From NCBI GenBank assembly GCA_038745585.1, contig JBCDLH010000014.1, forward strand, positions 1 through 64,000: a stretch of DNA of 64,000 nt. The letters run 5' to 3'. Position numbers and translations under genes: made by a program. This document shows positions 51,536-60,600 of this stretch, one piece after another; position 1 is the first letter of the stretch; each line of letters starts with the position of its first letter. Origin of the DNA: HLUCCA09 sp038745585. Lineage in GTDB: Bacteria > Pseudomonadota > Alphaproteobacteria > Rhodobacterales > Rhodobacteraceae. Below the pieces are notes generated by a model. That model did not search any database and was not told the origin of the DNA. It saw only the letters and a list, made by a program, of their open reading frames with translations.

Positions 51536-52296
51536 CCCAAGCGGAGTTTCGGCACGCGCTGCTCGACCCTTCGGCCCCTACGCCCGTCGGCCTTGCCGAT
51601 CCCGAAGGCCGCCCGGCGGGCAAACGTTTCGACGTCTATCGCAACAATGTGGTCGCGTCGCTCTCCGGCGCGCTAAGCACGGGCTTTCCCGTTATCGCCA
51701 AGCTCCTCGGACCAGAGCAATTTCGCGCCCTTGCCGTTGCCTATTCCCGCGCCCACCCGCCGCGATCGCCGCTCATGATGCATGTTGGAGGCGACTTGCC
51801 CGCGTTTCTCAACGGATTCGCGCCGCTTTCACGCTTCGGCTATCTCGCCGACGTGGCCCGGCTCGAATTGACGCTACGCGAAAGCTACCACGCGGCGGAT
51901 ACCAAGCCGCTCGACCCTAACACACTCGCAAGCCTCGGCGAGGACGGGCTCTCGCGTGCTGTTTTCCGCTTCGCGCCCTCCGTGCGGCTGGTCGAAAGCA
52001 GCTGGCCAATCGTCCAGATCTGGCGCTTTAACATGGAGAACGGGCCGAAGCCTGAGCCCAATGGCGAGGCAGCGCTCGTGGCCCGCCCTGGTTTTGACCC
52101 GACCATCGTGACGCTCGACCCGGTCGGTGCGCGCTTCGTGAAAGCGCTCCGAGCGGGCACTACGCTTGGAGCGGCAGCGGAGGCGGCAGCGGCCGATGCG
52201 CCCGGGTTCGACCCTTCCTCTGTTCTCGGCACGCTCTTCGCCGGACACGCCCTGACCCACGTTGCGACCGACCCCGACCAAGGACCTGCCCCATGA
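51526..52296 (+). CDS. DUF2063 partner protein (BufC/HvfC type)
   Basis: A 256-residue soluble protein of the HvfC/BufC (DUF2063) family, the partner that binds the precursor for the DUF692 oxidase. Features seen: KRFDVYRNNVVASLSGALSTGFPVIAKLLGPEQFRALAVAYSRAHPPRSPLMMHVGGDLPAFL, LADVARLELTLRESYHAADTKPLDP, and a second domain (RLVESSWPIVQIWRFNMEN). ATG at 51526 lies ten bases inside the oxidase gene; the longer open frame from 51358 is a shadow. The stop overlaps the next start (ATGA). Confidence 0.9.
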   Translation: MGVTQAEFRHALLDPSAPTPVGLADPEGRPAGKRFDVYRNNVVASLSGALSTGFPVIAKLLGPEQFRALAVAYSRAHPPRSPLMMHVGGDLPAFLNGFAPLSRFGYLADVARLELTLRESYHAADTKPLDPNTLASLGEDGLSRAVFRFAPSVRLVESSWPIVQIWRFNMENGPKPEPNGEAALVARPGFDPTIVTLDPVGARFVKALRAGTTLGAAAEAAAADAPGFDPSSVLGTLFAGHALTHVATDPDQGPAP

Positions 52297-52859
52297 CTGC
52301 CCTCGTCACCCTCCACGACCGCGCATTTGCATGGCTCGACAACGCAATCTCCGGCGTGCTCTTGCCGACACTCGCCCGACTGGTCTTCGCTGGGGTGCTT
52401 CTGGTCTATTTCTGGCGTTCGGGCGTCACCAAGCTCGGCGACGGGATCTTTGGCTTTATCAGCCTCGATGCCGGAACCTACATTCAGATGTTTCCGAAAG
52501 CCTTCGAAGCGGCTGGATATGACCCCTCCGCCATGGGCTTTGGCTACACGCTCCTTGCGATCGTTGGGACATGGTCGGAGTTCATTCTGCCGCTCTTGGT
52601 CGTCATCGGATTGTTTACGCGGCTTGCCGCCCTCGGCATGATCGGCTTTGTGATCGTGCAGAGCGTGACCGATATCGTCGGGCACAACGCCGACGCAGAG
52701 ACGGTCGGGCAGTGGTTTGACGCAGCGTCGGGCGCGCTGATCGTCGACCAGCGCGCCTTTTGGCTATTCGTGCTGCTCTTTCTGGCATTGCGCGGCGCGG
52801 GTCCGCTTTCGATAGATTATTTCCTGGGCATCGGCAGAAGCCGGACTGCCGACGCCTGA
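52293..52859 (+). CDS. DoxX-family membrane protein of the bufferin operon
   Basis: A 188-residue protein with four membrane segments (LARLVFAGVLLVYFWRSGVTKLGDG, GFGYTLLAIVGTWSEFILPLLVVIGLFTRLAALGMIGFVIVQSVTDIVGHNADAETVGQWF and AFWLFVLLFLALRGAGPLSIDYFLG). It is the DoxX family. Bufferin and HvfX-type operons commonly end in such a gene. Its start overlaps the BufC stop by ATGA. Role in the pathway unknown. Confidence 0.9.
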   Translation: MTALVTLHDRAFAWLDNAISGVLLPTLARLVFAGVLLVYFWRSGVTKLGDGIFGFISLDAGTYIQMFPKAFEAAGYDPSAMGFGYTLLAIVGTWSEFILPLLVVIGLFTRLAALGMIGFVIVQSVTDIVGHNADAETVGQWFDAASGALIVDQRAFWLFVLLFLALRGAGPLSIDYFLGIGRSRTADA

Positions 52860-52991
52860 GCTTCTGAGGGTGCGGACTTGTCTTTTGACAGGCTCGCGCC
52901 ACCTCCTGGGCACGGCCGCGCATGTTGCGGCAGTGGCTCACAGGCTCGCCTCTGTGCGGGAAACGAGGAAGATCAAGGGAGACGCGGGAAG

Positions 52992-53198
52992 ATGCCGACA
53001 GGCACCGTGAAGTGGTTCAACACCACAAAGGGCTATGGTTTCATAGCACCAGACGATGGCGGCAAGGACATTTTCGTTCACATATCCGCCGTAGAGCGCG
53101 CCGGGATGACCGGCCTCGCCGACAACATGAAGATCGCCTACGAACTCCGAGAGGGGCGTGACGGACGCATGTCCGCAAGCGAGCTCAAGGCGCTCTAG
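52992..53198 (+). CDS. Cold-shock domain protein
   Basis: A 68-residue single cold-shock domain that binds single-stranded RNA and DNA. RNP1 is KGYGFIAPD and RNP2 is DIFVHISAV, in a normal CSD context (GTVKWFNTTKGYGF). The ATG at 52992 is right for the domain. It is separated from the DoxX gene by 132 bases, so it is likely not part of the bufferin operon. Confidence 0.95.
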   Translation: MPTGTVKWFNTTKGYGFIAPDDGGKDIFVHISAVERAGMTGLADNMKIAYELREGRDGRMSASELKAL

Positions 53199-53387
53199 TC
53201 GGCGCATCGACACTTCCGGAACCGCCACCGGGCGACGGCGCAGCGCGTGCCGTCGATTGTCGAACGTGAACGTTACGCTTTGATCAGACTTCGCGTCTAG
53301 CGTGACACCCAGACCAAGACGCATCGACGGCCAGCGAAAAGAGCCGCGTCTCAGGTTCCAAGACATCTATCGGAGCATCGGACGCCT

Positions 53388-53672
53388 ATGCCTGACCTGA
53401 CCTCGATCATGACGCTCTATCAGATGCATGCCACCGCGACGTCTTCGGGCGCCATGGAAGCGGAGGCTGACGAAGTCGCCGCTTCAGCTATGGAAGCGGT
53501 TGCGCGCGGATTTCTAAGCAAGAACGAAGCTGCGGATTGGCCCGGTCTCAGTTCCGAGGCGCAAGCCGCGCGGCTACGCCTGGGGCGTCAGCGTTTGCGC
53601 CGTTGGGAGATGGCAAACCCCGACATCGCATCGCTCCTTCGGCGGAAGGCACGCATCGCCGCCGCCGGCTAG
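53388..53672 (+). CDS. Small unknown protein, paralogue A
   Basis: A 94-residue helical, acidic-to-basic protein. Its C-terminal half reads RLRLGRQRLRRWEMANPDIASLLRRKA and matches that of the 53886 protein (RRLGYLRFKSWEADNPDVVGELRRAA). This suggests a paralogous pair of one unknown family. The N-terminus has an AEADEVAASAMEAVA helix. No known domain is assigned. Confidence 0.65.
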   Translation: MPDLTSIMTLYQMHATATSSGAMEAEADEVAASAMEAVARGFLSKNEAADWPGLSSEAQAARLRLGRQRLRRWEMANPDIASLLRRKARIAAAG

Positions 53673-53885
53673 CTGCGCGCTCAATTACACAGCACTTGCC
53701 TAGAGAATAGCCCAGCGCGTTAGCAATTCGCCCGGGTCGCTGCATGCTGCTAACGCGCAGAGACCGCGCAACCTGAGCGACGTGGTATCGTCCGTGCGCG
53801 ACCGATAACGGGTCGCATTCCTGGGGAGGCAGGGCTGCATTGCAGGCAGCGGACCTTCCGCTCGTGCCCCCTGTCTCCGACATTA

Positions 53886-54176
53886 ATGGAGACGCAAATG
53901 TCGCCGACATTCCTAGCCCTTCTTTCAGCCTATTACCTCTGCGATGCCGCCGCCGCGCTACGCCCGCTCCCGCCGGACACCGCGCAACACTGTGCGGCAC
54001 AATACGAAGCAGTCAAAAGCTCGTTCGTGCCTGGCGCGGATAGCGGCCCCGCGGAGCGCCGCCTGGGCTATCTCCGCTTCAAGTCTTGGGAAGCTGATAA
54101 CCCGGATGTTGTCGGAGAGCTCCGCCGGGCCGCGGCAGACGAGGCGCGCGCTCTTCTCATCGGCAAACCGGTCTGA
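53886..54176 (+). CDS. Small unknown protein, paralogue B
   Basis: A 96-residue protein starting METQMSPTFLALLSAYYLCDAAAALRPLPP, moderately hydrophobic at first, followed by QYEAVKSSFVPGADSGPAERRLGYLRFKSWEADNPDVVGELRRAAADEARALL. The end resembles the 53388 protein. A GGTATCGTCCG box lies about 92 bases before the start. Start could be ATG 53886 or 53898. Function unknown. Confidence 0.65.
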   Translation: METQMSPTFLALLSAYYLCDAAAALRPLPPDTAQHCAAQYEAVKSSFVPGADSGPAERRLGYLRFKSWEADNPDVVGELRRAAADEARALLIGKPV

Positions 54177-54209
54177 CCCCATGAACGCCTCAGCCGCGCG
54201 CCCCGATCA

Positions 54210-54641
54210 TCAGGGGCGCGCCTGAACGCTTCGAAGCCAAGCCACGAGATCGGCCACGGGGCGTGACGTCAATAGCGGCTCGCCCGTCGCCGTCTTAAGC
54301 AGGGTGTCCTCTCCCTCAAAGACCTGTCCGAAGGGCGGCATGGGGCCGCCATGGGCCATCAAGGGATCGCGTCCATCAATCTGGGCGACAACCCGCGCTA
54401 TCGGAAAGACCCCGTCATTGCGCATCAAAAGACCCGTCAGGTCGGGCGGCGGGAGGACCATGACCTCCGCGGTCGGCCCGCGCCCGTCCGCCTCTCGCCC
54501 ATGACAAGTCGCGCAGAAGGTGGCGTAGAGGGCCTCCCCAGCCCTGGCATCGCCCACCTCCGAGAGCTCGGCTGCCCCAGCCGCCAGGGGCAACAAGAGC
54601 GCCATTCCAGCTCCGATCGGGAACCCGCGACGCCTGATCAC
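54210..54641 (-). CDS. Secreted c-type cytochrome (second of a pair)
   Basis: About 143 residues from the GTG at 54641, which overlaps the upstream stop as GTGA; an ATG at 54671 would lengthen it by ten. A hydrophobic signal (MALLLPLAAGAAELS) precedes a single heme site CATCH (FCATCHGREADGRGPTAEVM). The putative distal Met lies in AHGGPMPPFG. It is an electron-carrying or enzyme-partner cytochrome of unknown partner. It overlaps and follows a paralogous cytochrome gene. Confidence 0.87.
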   Translation of the reverse strand: MIRRRGFPIGAGMALLLPLAAGAAELSEVGDARAGEALYATFCATCHGREADGRGPTAEVMVLPPPDLTGLLMRNDGVFPIARVVAQIDGRDPLMAHGGPMPPFGQVFEGEDTLLKTATGEPLLTSRPVADLVAWLRSVQARP

Positions 54642-55069
54642 TCCACGGCCCGCTGCAATGTCTCGAGCCACAGTGCGATCGCCAGGATCGGCTCGGTTGT
54701 CGTCACAGGCGTTCCGTCCGGGGCGTCAATTACTGCAGCAGGCCCGGTGAGCAACCCGCCGAACATCGGCATCGGTCCGCCATGGGCCGTTAGCCCCGCC
54801 CGCCCGTCGATGGTGTGAATGACGCGGACCACGTCAAACGCTCCGCCAGAGCGCTCGGCCAGGCGCGTAAGGTCTGGCACGTCGATGGCGAGCAGTGCCC
54901 CGGTGGGCCCATCGCCCATCGCTTCCATCCCGTGACACGCCGCGCAAGCCGAAACGAAGACCGCCTGTCCGTCATCGACAGGCACGTCTGCGTTAACGCT
55001 GCTCGGCGCAAGATATGCGGTTACGCCCAGGAGAAGGAAAACCATGCGTTGCAACACTGCTTTGCCCAT
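54638..55069 (-). CDS. Secreted c-type cytochrome (first of a pair)
   Basis: A 143-residue secreted cytochrome c. Signal MGKAVLQRMVFLLLGVTAYLAPSSVNA, heme motif CAACH (SACAACHGMEAMGDGPTGALL), distal Met region AHGGPMPMFGGLL, ending in LWLETLQRAVE. GGAGG precedes the ATG at 55069 by about nine bases, which decides the start. The downstream gene begins at its stop codon (GTGA) and has the same plan, so the two are a tandem pair. Confidence 0.9.
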   Translation of the reverse strand: MGKAVLQRMVFLLLGVTAYLAPSSVNADVPVDDGQAVFVSACAACHGMEAMGDGPTGALLAIDVPDLTRLAERSGGAFDVVRVIHTIDGRAGLTAHGGPMPMFGGLLTGPAAVIDAPDGTPVTTTEPILAIALWLETLQRAVE

Positions 55070-55263
55070 CGAACACCTCCCTCTTCGATACACTGTTTCG
55101 TGTTTCACCCGGCGCGTCTCTGATCCAAGACAAATCCTGCAGCAGCGATGCCACGGCGCGCCGGGATCGGCACGAAGGCTTAACAAGAGCGCTTTGCCCG
55201 ACCGGGGCAGCGTGCTAGGCAATGCCACGCACCGCGACAAAACTCAGAGGGGCCTATTCCGTG

Positions 55264-55698
55264 ATGCAGAACCCATTGACCGCGCTCACTCTTTCCGCTG
55301 CGCTTGCCTTTTCGGGCATCGCAGCCGCCCCTGCGCTTGCGCAGGACGGAGGGGCGTTCCGGCTTGAGCTGAACAACACGAGCGTCGTCGACCAAGGGTG
55401 CCGCCTGACCTATGTCGCGACCAACTCGATGGGGCTGGACCTGTCGGAAGCGTCCTACGAGGTGGCGGTGTTCGACGGCGAGGGCCTCGTGCAACGCCTT
55501 CTGATCCTGCAATTCGGCGAGTTGGCTGATGGCCGCACGAAGGTGGTGCAGTTCGATCTGGCCGACACCTCCTGTACGGACGTGTCGCGTCTTTTGGTCA
55601 ATAGCGTGTCTGAATGCACCGCGAGCGACGGGACCGAGCCCGATTGCCTCGCCGCGCTTGAAACAACGACCCGTTCCGACATCGAATTCGGTCTTTAG
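55264..55698 (+). CDS. Secreted protein with conserved cysteines, unknown
   Basis: A 144-residue exported protein. Signal MQNPLTALTLSAALAFSGIAAAPALA, then QDGGAFRLELNNTSVVDQGCRLTYVATNSMGLDLSEASYEVAVFDGEGLVQRLLILQFGELADGRTKVVQFDLADTSCTDVSRLLVNSVSECTASDG. Four Cys suggest disulfides in a beta-sandwich. The GTG at 55261 could equally be the start. Conserved unknown in alphaproteobacteria. Confidence 0.75.
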   Translation: MQNPLTALTLSAALAFSGIAAAPALAQDGGAFRLELNNTSVVDQGCRLTYVATNSMGLDLSEASYEVAVFDGEGLVQRLLILQFGELADGRTKVVQFDLADTSCTDVSRLLVNSVSECTASDGTEPDCLAALETTTRSDIEFGL

Positions 55699-55722
55699 CC
55701 GAGGCCCGGGTCGCGCGACACA

Positions 55723-56379
55723 TCACGCCGAAGGCACATCCCGCAAGACACGTTGGCCGACATCAGCCAAGAGGGCCTCAACGTCAATAGGGATCCCGGC
55801 GTAGCGGACGTTGTCGTCGATCAACAGAAACGACAGCCCGTGGACGAAGGTCCACAAAATGAAGGCCCGCCGGACCGCCTCTGGATCGTCTGGAGCGCGG
55901 CCGAGCACATCGGCGACCTGGGCGACGACGAAACCGAACGTGTCGATCTCTCTACCCTTTAGCTCTTCGACGGCATCCGGTTTGTGTGCAGAGCCGAAGA
56001 TCAGACGAAAGACACCGGGCTCCGCCTGCGCAAAAGCAACATAGAGCTGACCGAGCCGGCGCACCCGGTCCACGCTCCCCTTGGGATACTCAGAGGCAAC
56101 GCGCACCATCTGTTCGTAGTGCCGCTCCATCCCACCCTTACAGACCTCGGCGATGATCTCGTCCTTGTCGCGAAAGTGCCGATACGGCGCCGCAGAGGAG
56201 ACGCCCGCAGCCCGCGCGACCTCGGCCACGGAAAAATGGTCGGGCCCCTTCTCTTCGACCAGACGGCGCGTCCCCTCGATGAGCGCGGCACGTAGATCGC
56301 CGTGGTGGTAGCGTTCTTTTTCCGCTGATTTTTGCTGCGATTGATCCACGTGTGCATCTTTGCCGTTAAAAGTGTGCAT
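55723..56379 (-). CDS. TetR/AcrR family transcriptional regulator
   Basis: A 218-residue repressor. The N-terminal helix-turn-helix is HFSVAEVARAAGVSSAAPYRHFRDKDEIIAEVCKGG, after RAALIEGTRRLVEEKG. The C-terminal part is a ligand-binding domain of the WHG type (AQAEPGVFRLIFGSAH, AFILWTFVHGLSFLLIDDNVRYAG). It is divergent from the RND efflux genes, and a nested palindrome at 56404-56443 lies in the shared intergenic region, so it most likely represses them and possibly itself. Confidence 0.93.
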   Translation of the reverse strand: MHTFNGKDAHVDQSQQKSAEKERYHHGDLRAALIEGTRRLVEEKGPDHFSVAEVARAAGVSSAAPYRHFRDKDEIIAEVCKGGMERHYEQMVRVASEYPKGSVDRVRRLGQLYVAFAQAEPGVFRLIFGSAHKPDAVEELKGREIDTFGFVVAQVADVLGRAPDDPEAVRRAFILWTFVHGLSFLLIDDNVRYAGIPIDVEALLADVGQRVLRDVPSA

Positions 56380-56403
56380 CTGACAGCGATTTCTTTCCTT
56401 GTC

Positions 56404-56443
56404 AAAGTTAGAAGCCCTTACATATGTAAGACACGCTAACTTT
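56404..56443. promoter_or_regulatory. Concentric operator between tetR and the RND genes
   Basis: CTTACATATGTAAG (56417-56430) is a perfect 14-bp palindrome. It is flanked symmetrically at five bases distance by AAAGTTAG (56404-56411) and CTAACTTT (56436-56443), also perfect complements. The common centre is 56423.5. It sits between the regulator and the first efflux gene and is a likely TetR operator for one or two dimers. Confidence 0.8.
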
Positions 56444-56458
56444 CAACGGGAGAGGCAG

Positions 56459-57616
56459 ATGCCCGCTTCAGAGACCAAGACGGCCCGACCCAAGCGCCCC
56501 TCGCTTCTGATGCGCCTCCTGAGTGGAACAGTTTCTTTCACTCTTACGCTTGCGGTGATCGGCGGCGCTGGCATTGCCGTGTGGCAGGGCTCGGCGCTCT
56601 TGGCCGAGCGCGCCGCTGCAGCCGAGCCGCCAGAGGCATCGCCTGCGTTGCCCGTTGAGGTACGCCCCGTCGTCATGGAGGAGAGCTACCGCGTCGAGCG
56701 GCGGTTCCTCGGCGAGGTGCAGGCCGCGCAAGCCTCCGATCTGTCCTTCGAACTCGGCGGGCAGATCGTTGAGTTGCGTGTCGACGAAGGCCAGAGCGTC
56801 CGCCAAGGCGACGTCATCGCCCGGCTCGACACGGCCCTTCTTGACACCGACACCGCCCGATTGACCGCCGGACGCGCCGCTTTGGCGGCCGATCTCGACG
56901 CCGCCGAACGCCGCCTTGTGCGACAGTTGGAGCTGCAGCAACGCGGGTTCTCTCCGGAGGAAGCACTCGATCAGGCGCGTGCCACCGTCGATAGCCTCGT
57001 CGCGCGCATCGCCGAGACCGATGCCAGCATCGAGGCTGTGGCCGTGCGCCGGGACAAGGCCCTCTTGCGCGCGCCCTATGACGGTCAGGTGGCGGCGCGC
57101 CTTGTCGACACGGGCGCAACCGTAGCCGGGGGCGCGCCTGTCCTCCGTTTGCTCGAAAGCGACAAAGTCGAAATCCGCGTCGGGGTGCCAAGCTGGGTCG
57201 ACGTCGCGCCCGGGACGACGTGGGACATCGAAATTGCCGGTCAGAGTCAAACCGCAACGGTCAGAGCGCTCCGTCCCGATATCGACCCCGCGACGCGGAC
57301 CCGTACCGCACTTTTGCAGCTTGACACCGTCGACGTGCCTTTTGGAACGATCGCGTCGGTCCATGTCCCGCGTGAGATCGTTGAGCCCGGTACATGGATC
57401 CCGCGCACGGCCCTGCGTGAGGGCGCGCCCGGCGTCTGGACGGTCATGGTCATCGATGAAGAACAGCGCGTGCGCCCTGCCATCGTCGAAATTCTCCACG
57501 CCGAGGCCGACGCCCTCTATGTGCGCGGCGGCTTAAGCGAAGGTGCGCCGCTGATCACAGGAGGCCCGCACCGCATTGCGCCAGGTCAGCGCGTTACTCC
57601 GCTGGGCGAAAGCTGA
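56459..57616 (+). CDS. RND efflux periplasmic adaptor subunit
   Basis: Membrane-fusion protein linking the RND pump to an outer-membrane channel, 385 residues. An N-terminal helix (FTLTLAVIGGAGIAVW) anchors it. The lipoyl halves are AQASDLSFELGGQIVELRVDEGQSVRQGDVIARLDTAL and KALLRAPYDGQVAARLVDTGATVAGGAPVLRLLE, around an alpha-hairpin. A beta-barrel and membrane-proximal domain follow. The start at 56459 follows GGGAGAGGC. No TolC-like gene is present in the window. Confidence 0.94.
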   Translation: MPASETKTARPKRPSLLMRLLSGTVSFTLTLAVIGGAGIAVWQGSALLAERAAAAEPPEASPALPVEVRPVVMEESYRVERRFLGEVQAAQASDLSFELGGQIVELRVDEGQSVRQGDVIARLDTALLDTDTARLTAGRAALAADLDAAERRLVRQLELQQRGFSPEEALDQARATVDSLVARIAETDASIEAVAVRRDKALLRAPYDGQVAARLVDTGATVAGGAPVLRLLESDKVEIRVGVPSWVDVAPGTTWDIEIAGQSQTATVRALRPDIDPATRTRTALLQLDTVDVPFGTIASVHVPREIVEPGTWIPRTALREGAPGVWTVMVIDEEQRVRPAIVEILHAEADALYVRGGLSEGAPLITGGPHRIAPGQRVTPLGES

Positions 57617-57627
57617 GGAGAGGGACG

Positions 57628-60600
57628 ATGGAAACACTCACCTTTCGCCAGCCACGGCTAGTCGCGCTGATCCTCCTGGTTCTGATCTCGGCAGGCGCGT
57701 CCTCGCTCCTCTCGCTCGGCCGTCAAGAAGATCCGACGATCACCAACCTGTTTGCAACCGTGACGACCTCTTTTCCCGGGGCAGACCCGGCGCGCGTCGA
57801 AGCCCTCGTGAGCGCTGAGATCGAAGAGGAATTGCGCGAGATCGCGGAAGTTGACACCATCACATCCGTCTCCGGTCAAGGGATCTCGGTCGTCAGCATC
57901 GAGCTTTTGGAGACGCTGGACGACACAACCATTGAGCAGGTCTGGTCCGAGGCGCGCGACGCCGTCGCCGACGCCGCGACGCGCTTTCCGCCCGGGACAG
58001 AGACGCCGGAGTTCAACGCCGAGGGCATCTCCGCCTATTCTGCAGTCGTTGCCATTTCCTCCGACCAGGACGGCATCAGTGTGCCGCTTTTGACGCGCCA
58101 CGCCGAGGCGCTGGCAGACCGACTGCGGACCTTGCCAGACACCCGCGCCGTAGATCTCTTCGGCATCCCCGAGGAAGAAGTACTTGTTGCCGTTGATCCG
58201 GCCGAGGCCGCAGCGCTCGGCCTGACCGCCGACGCGATCTCGCGCGCGATCACGGGCGCTGATGGCAAAGTCCAAGCCGGGCGCCTGCAAGGCGACACCA
58301 CCGACCTGTCGATCGGCATTTCCGGCGAAGTCACTTCACTTGACCGGCTGCGCGCCATCCCGCTCGTCGAGGGACGCGACGGGGCGGTCGTCCGCCTCGG
58401 CGACATCGCCGAGGTGAGCCGCGGCGCGCGGACGCCGACCGAAGAGATGGCGCTCGTCGATGGCCAGCGCGCGGTCCTCGTTGGTGCCCTGGCCCAAGAC
58501 GGTGTCCAGATCGACCGGTGGATGGGCCTGATGCGCGAGGAGTTGGCGAGCGGGACGGATTTGGTCCCCCTCGGAATCTCGGAAGAGCTGCTCTTTGACC
58601 AATCGACGTATACTGCCGATCGACTGAGCGAGGTCGGGACCAATATGGGTATCGGAGTCGCCCTCGTCGTCGGCGTTCTCTTTATGACGCTCGGCGTGCG
58701 CGCGGCTGCAATCGTCGCGCTGGTGCTGCCGGTTGTGAGCTTGGCGACGCTCGCCTCGATGAACATGATCGGCCTGCCCATCCATCAGATGTCAGTCACG
58801 GGCTTGATCGTAGCGCTCGGGCTCTTGGTCGATGCGGCCATCGTGATGTCGGACGAGGTGCGCAAGCGACTCGCGGCCGGAATGGCGCGCGAGGCTGCCG
58901 CGGGCGATGCCGTCCGCCGTTTGGCCGCCCCGCTCCTCGCCTCCACCGTGACGACGGCGCTCTCCTTTACGCCGATGATCCTGTTACCGGGACCCGCGGG
59001 AGACTTTGTGGGCTCAATCGCGATTGCTGTGGTCCTGATGCTCGGCTGGTCGCTCGTCGTTGCTCTGACGGTCACGCCCGCACTCGCAGGCTGGTTCCTC
59101 CGGGCGGAGACGGAACCGCGCCGGTCTGGCCCGATCGTGCGCGCCTTTGAGGCGACGCTCCATTGGTCGACCCACAACCCCGTCAAATCCATCGCGGTCG
59201 CGCTGATCCTGCCTGTCCTCGGCTTTGCGTCCTTTCCCACGCTGACGGCGCAGTTTTTCCCCGGGGTGGAACGCGACCAGCTCTATATCGAGCTCGATCT
59301 GCCCGCAGGCACCGCGATCGGCGATACCTACCGTATCGCCGAAGAGATCGATGCACGGCTCCGTGCCGAAGACCGGATCGAAAGTGCCTGGTGGTCGGTC
59401 GGGCAATCTGGGCCCGCGTTTTACTACAACATCACCAGCGGACGCTCGCGCGAGCCGGGCTTTGCCCAGGCCATGGTCACAACGACCGATGCGGAGGCCG
59501 CCGCAGCTCTCGTGCCCGAGTTGCAGGCCGCGCTCGATGCCGACTATCCCAACGCGCAGATCATCGTGCGCGGGCTCGTCCAGGGCCCGCCGGTCGATGC
59601 GCCCATCGAGTTGCGCATCGTCGGTCAAGACGTGCCAATCCTACGGGAGCTGGGCGATGAGGCGCGCGCAATCATGGCCGATCTGCCCCTGATCACCCAT
59701 GTCCGGACCACCACCAACGGCGGCGCCCCGCGCCTGACCTACGAGATCGACGAGGGGGCTGCGCGCCGGCTCGGCCTCTCACTGACGGACGTTGCCCGCC
59801 AGATGGAGGCGGCGCTGACCGGGGTCACTGGCGGTTCGCTCGTGGAAGGAACGGAAACGCTTGCCGTGCGCGTGCGCGTGACCGACACCGTGCGGGGCGA
59901 CGCCGTCAGCATCGCTGACATGCCTGTCGTCCCGGCGCGGGCGAGCGTTCAAGAGGGCTTGCCATTTCTGCCGCTCTCCGAGATCGCAACGCCGGTCTAC
60001 GAGCCGTCCGACCCGAGCATCGTGCGCCGCAACGGCGAACGGACGAATACGGTCCAGGCCTATCTTGTGCCCGGCGTCCTGCCTTCGGATGGTCTGGCCC
60101 AGGTTCAGGCCGCCCTCGATGCGGCAGGCTTTGCTCTTCCGGCAGGCTACCGGCTCGAGATTGGCGGCGACAGCGACGCGCGTTCTTCGACCGTCGGGAA
60201 CCTTCTCGCCTCGGTCGGCCTGATCGTGACACTGACGATCGCGACTATCGCGTTGACATTCAACTCGTTCCGCCTGACCGCCCTGGCCTTTGTCGTGACG
60301 GTCCTCTCAGCGGGTCTCTCGATGCTCTCGCTCGCGATCATGCAATATCCGTTTGGGATCAACGCGATCATCGGCGTGATCGGCTCCATCGGCGTGTCGA
60401 TCAATGCCGCGATCATCATCCTTACGGGCCTTCAGCAGGATCCGGACGCCGCTGCGGGCGACCGGACAGCGATGGCGCGGGTGACAGCGAGCTCGTCGCG
60501 GCACATCATCTCCACGACCGTGACGACGTTTGGTGGGTTTCTCCCGCTCATCCTCGAAGGTGGGGGCTTTTGGCCGCCCTTTGCCACCGCTATCGCAGGC

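Noticed and set aside
53673..53885. Possible tRNA or small RNA gene between the paralogous small proteins
   Set aside because: No cloverleaf, conserved TTC loop or terminator was found; only the shared GGTATCGTCCG box is notable.
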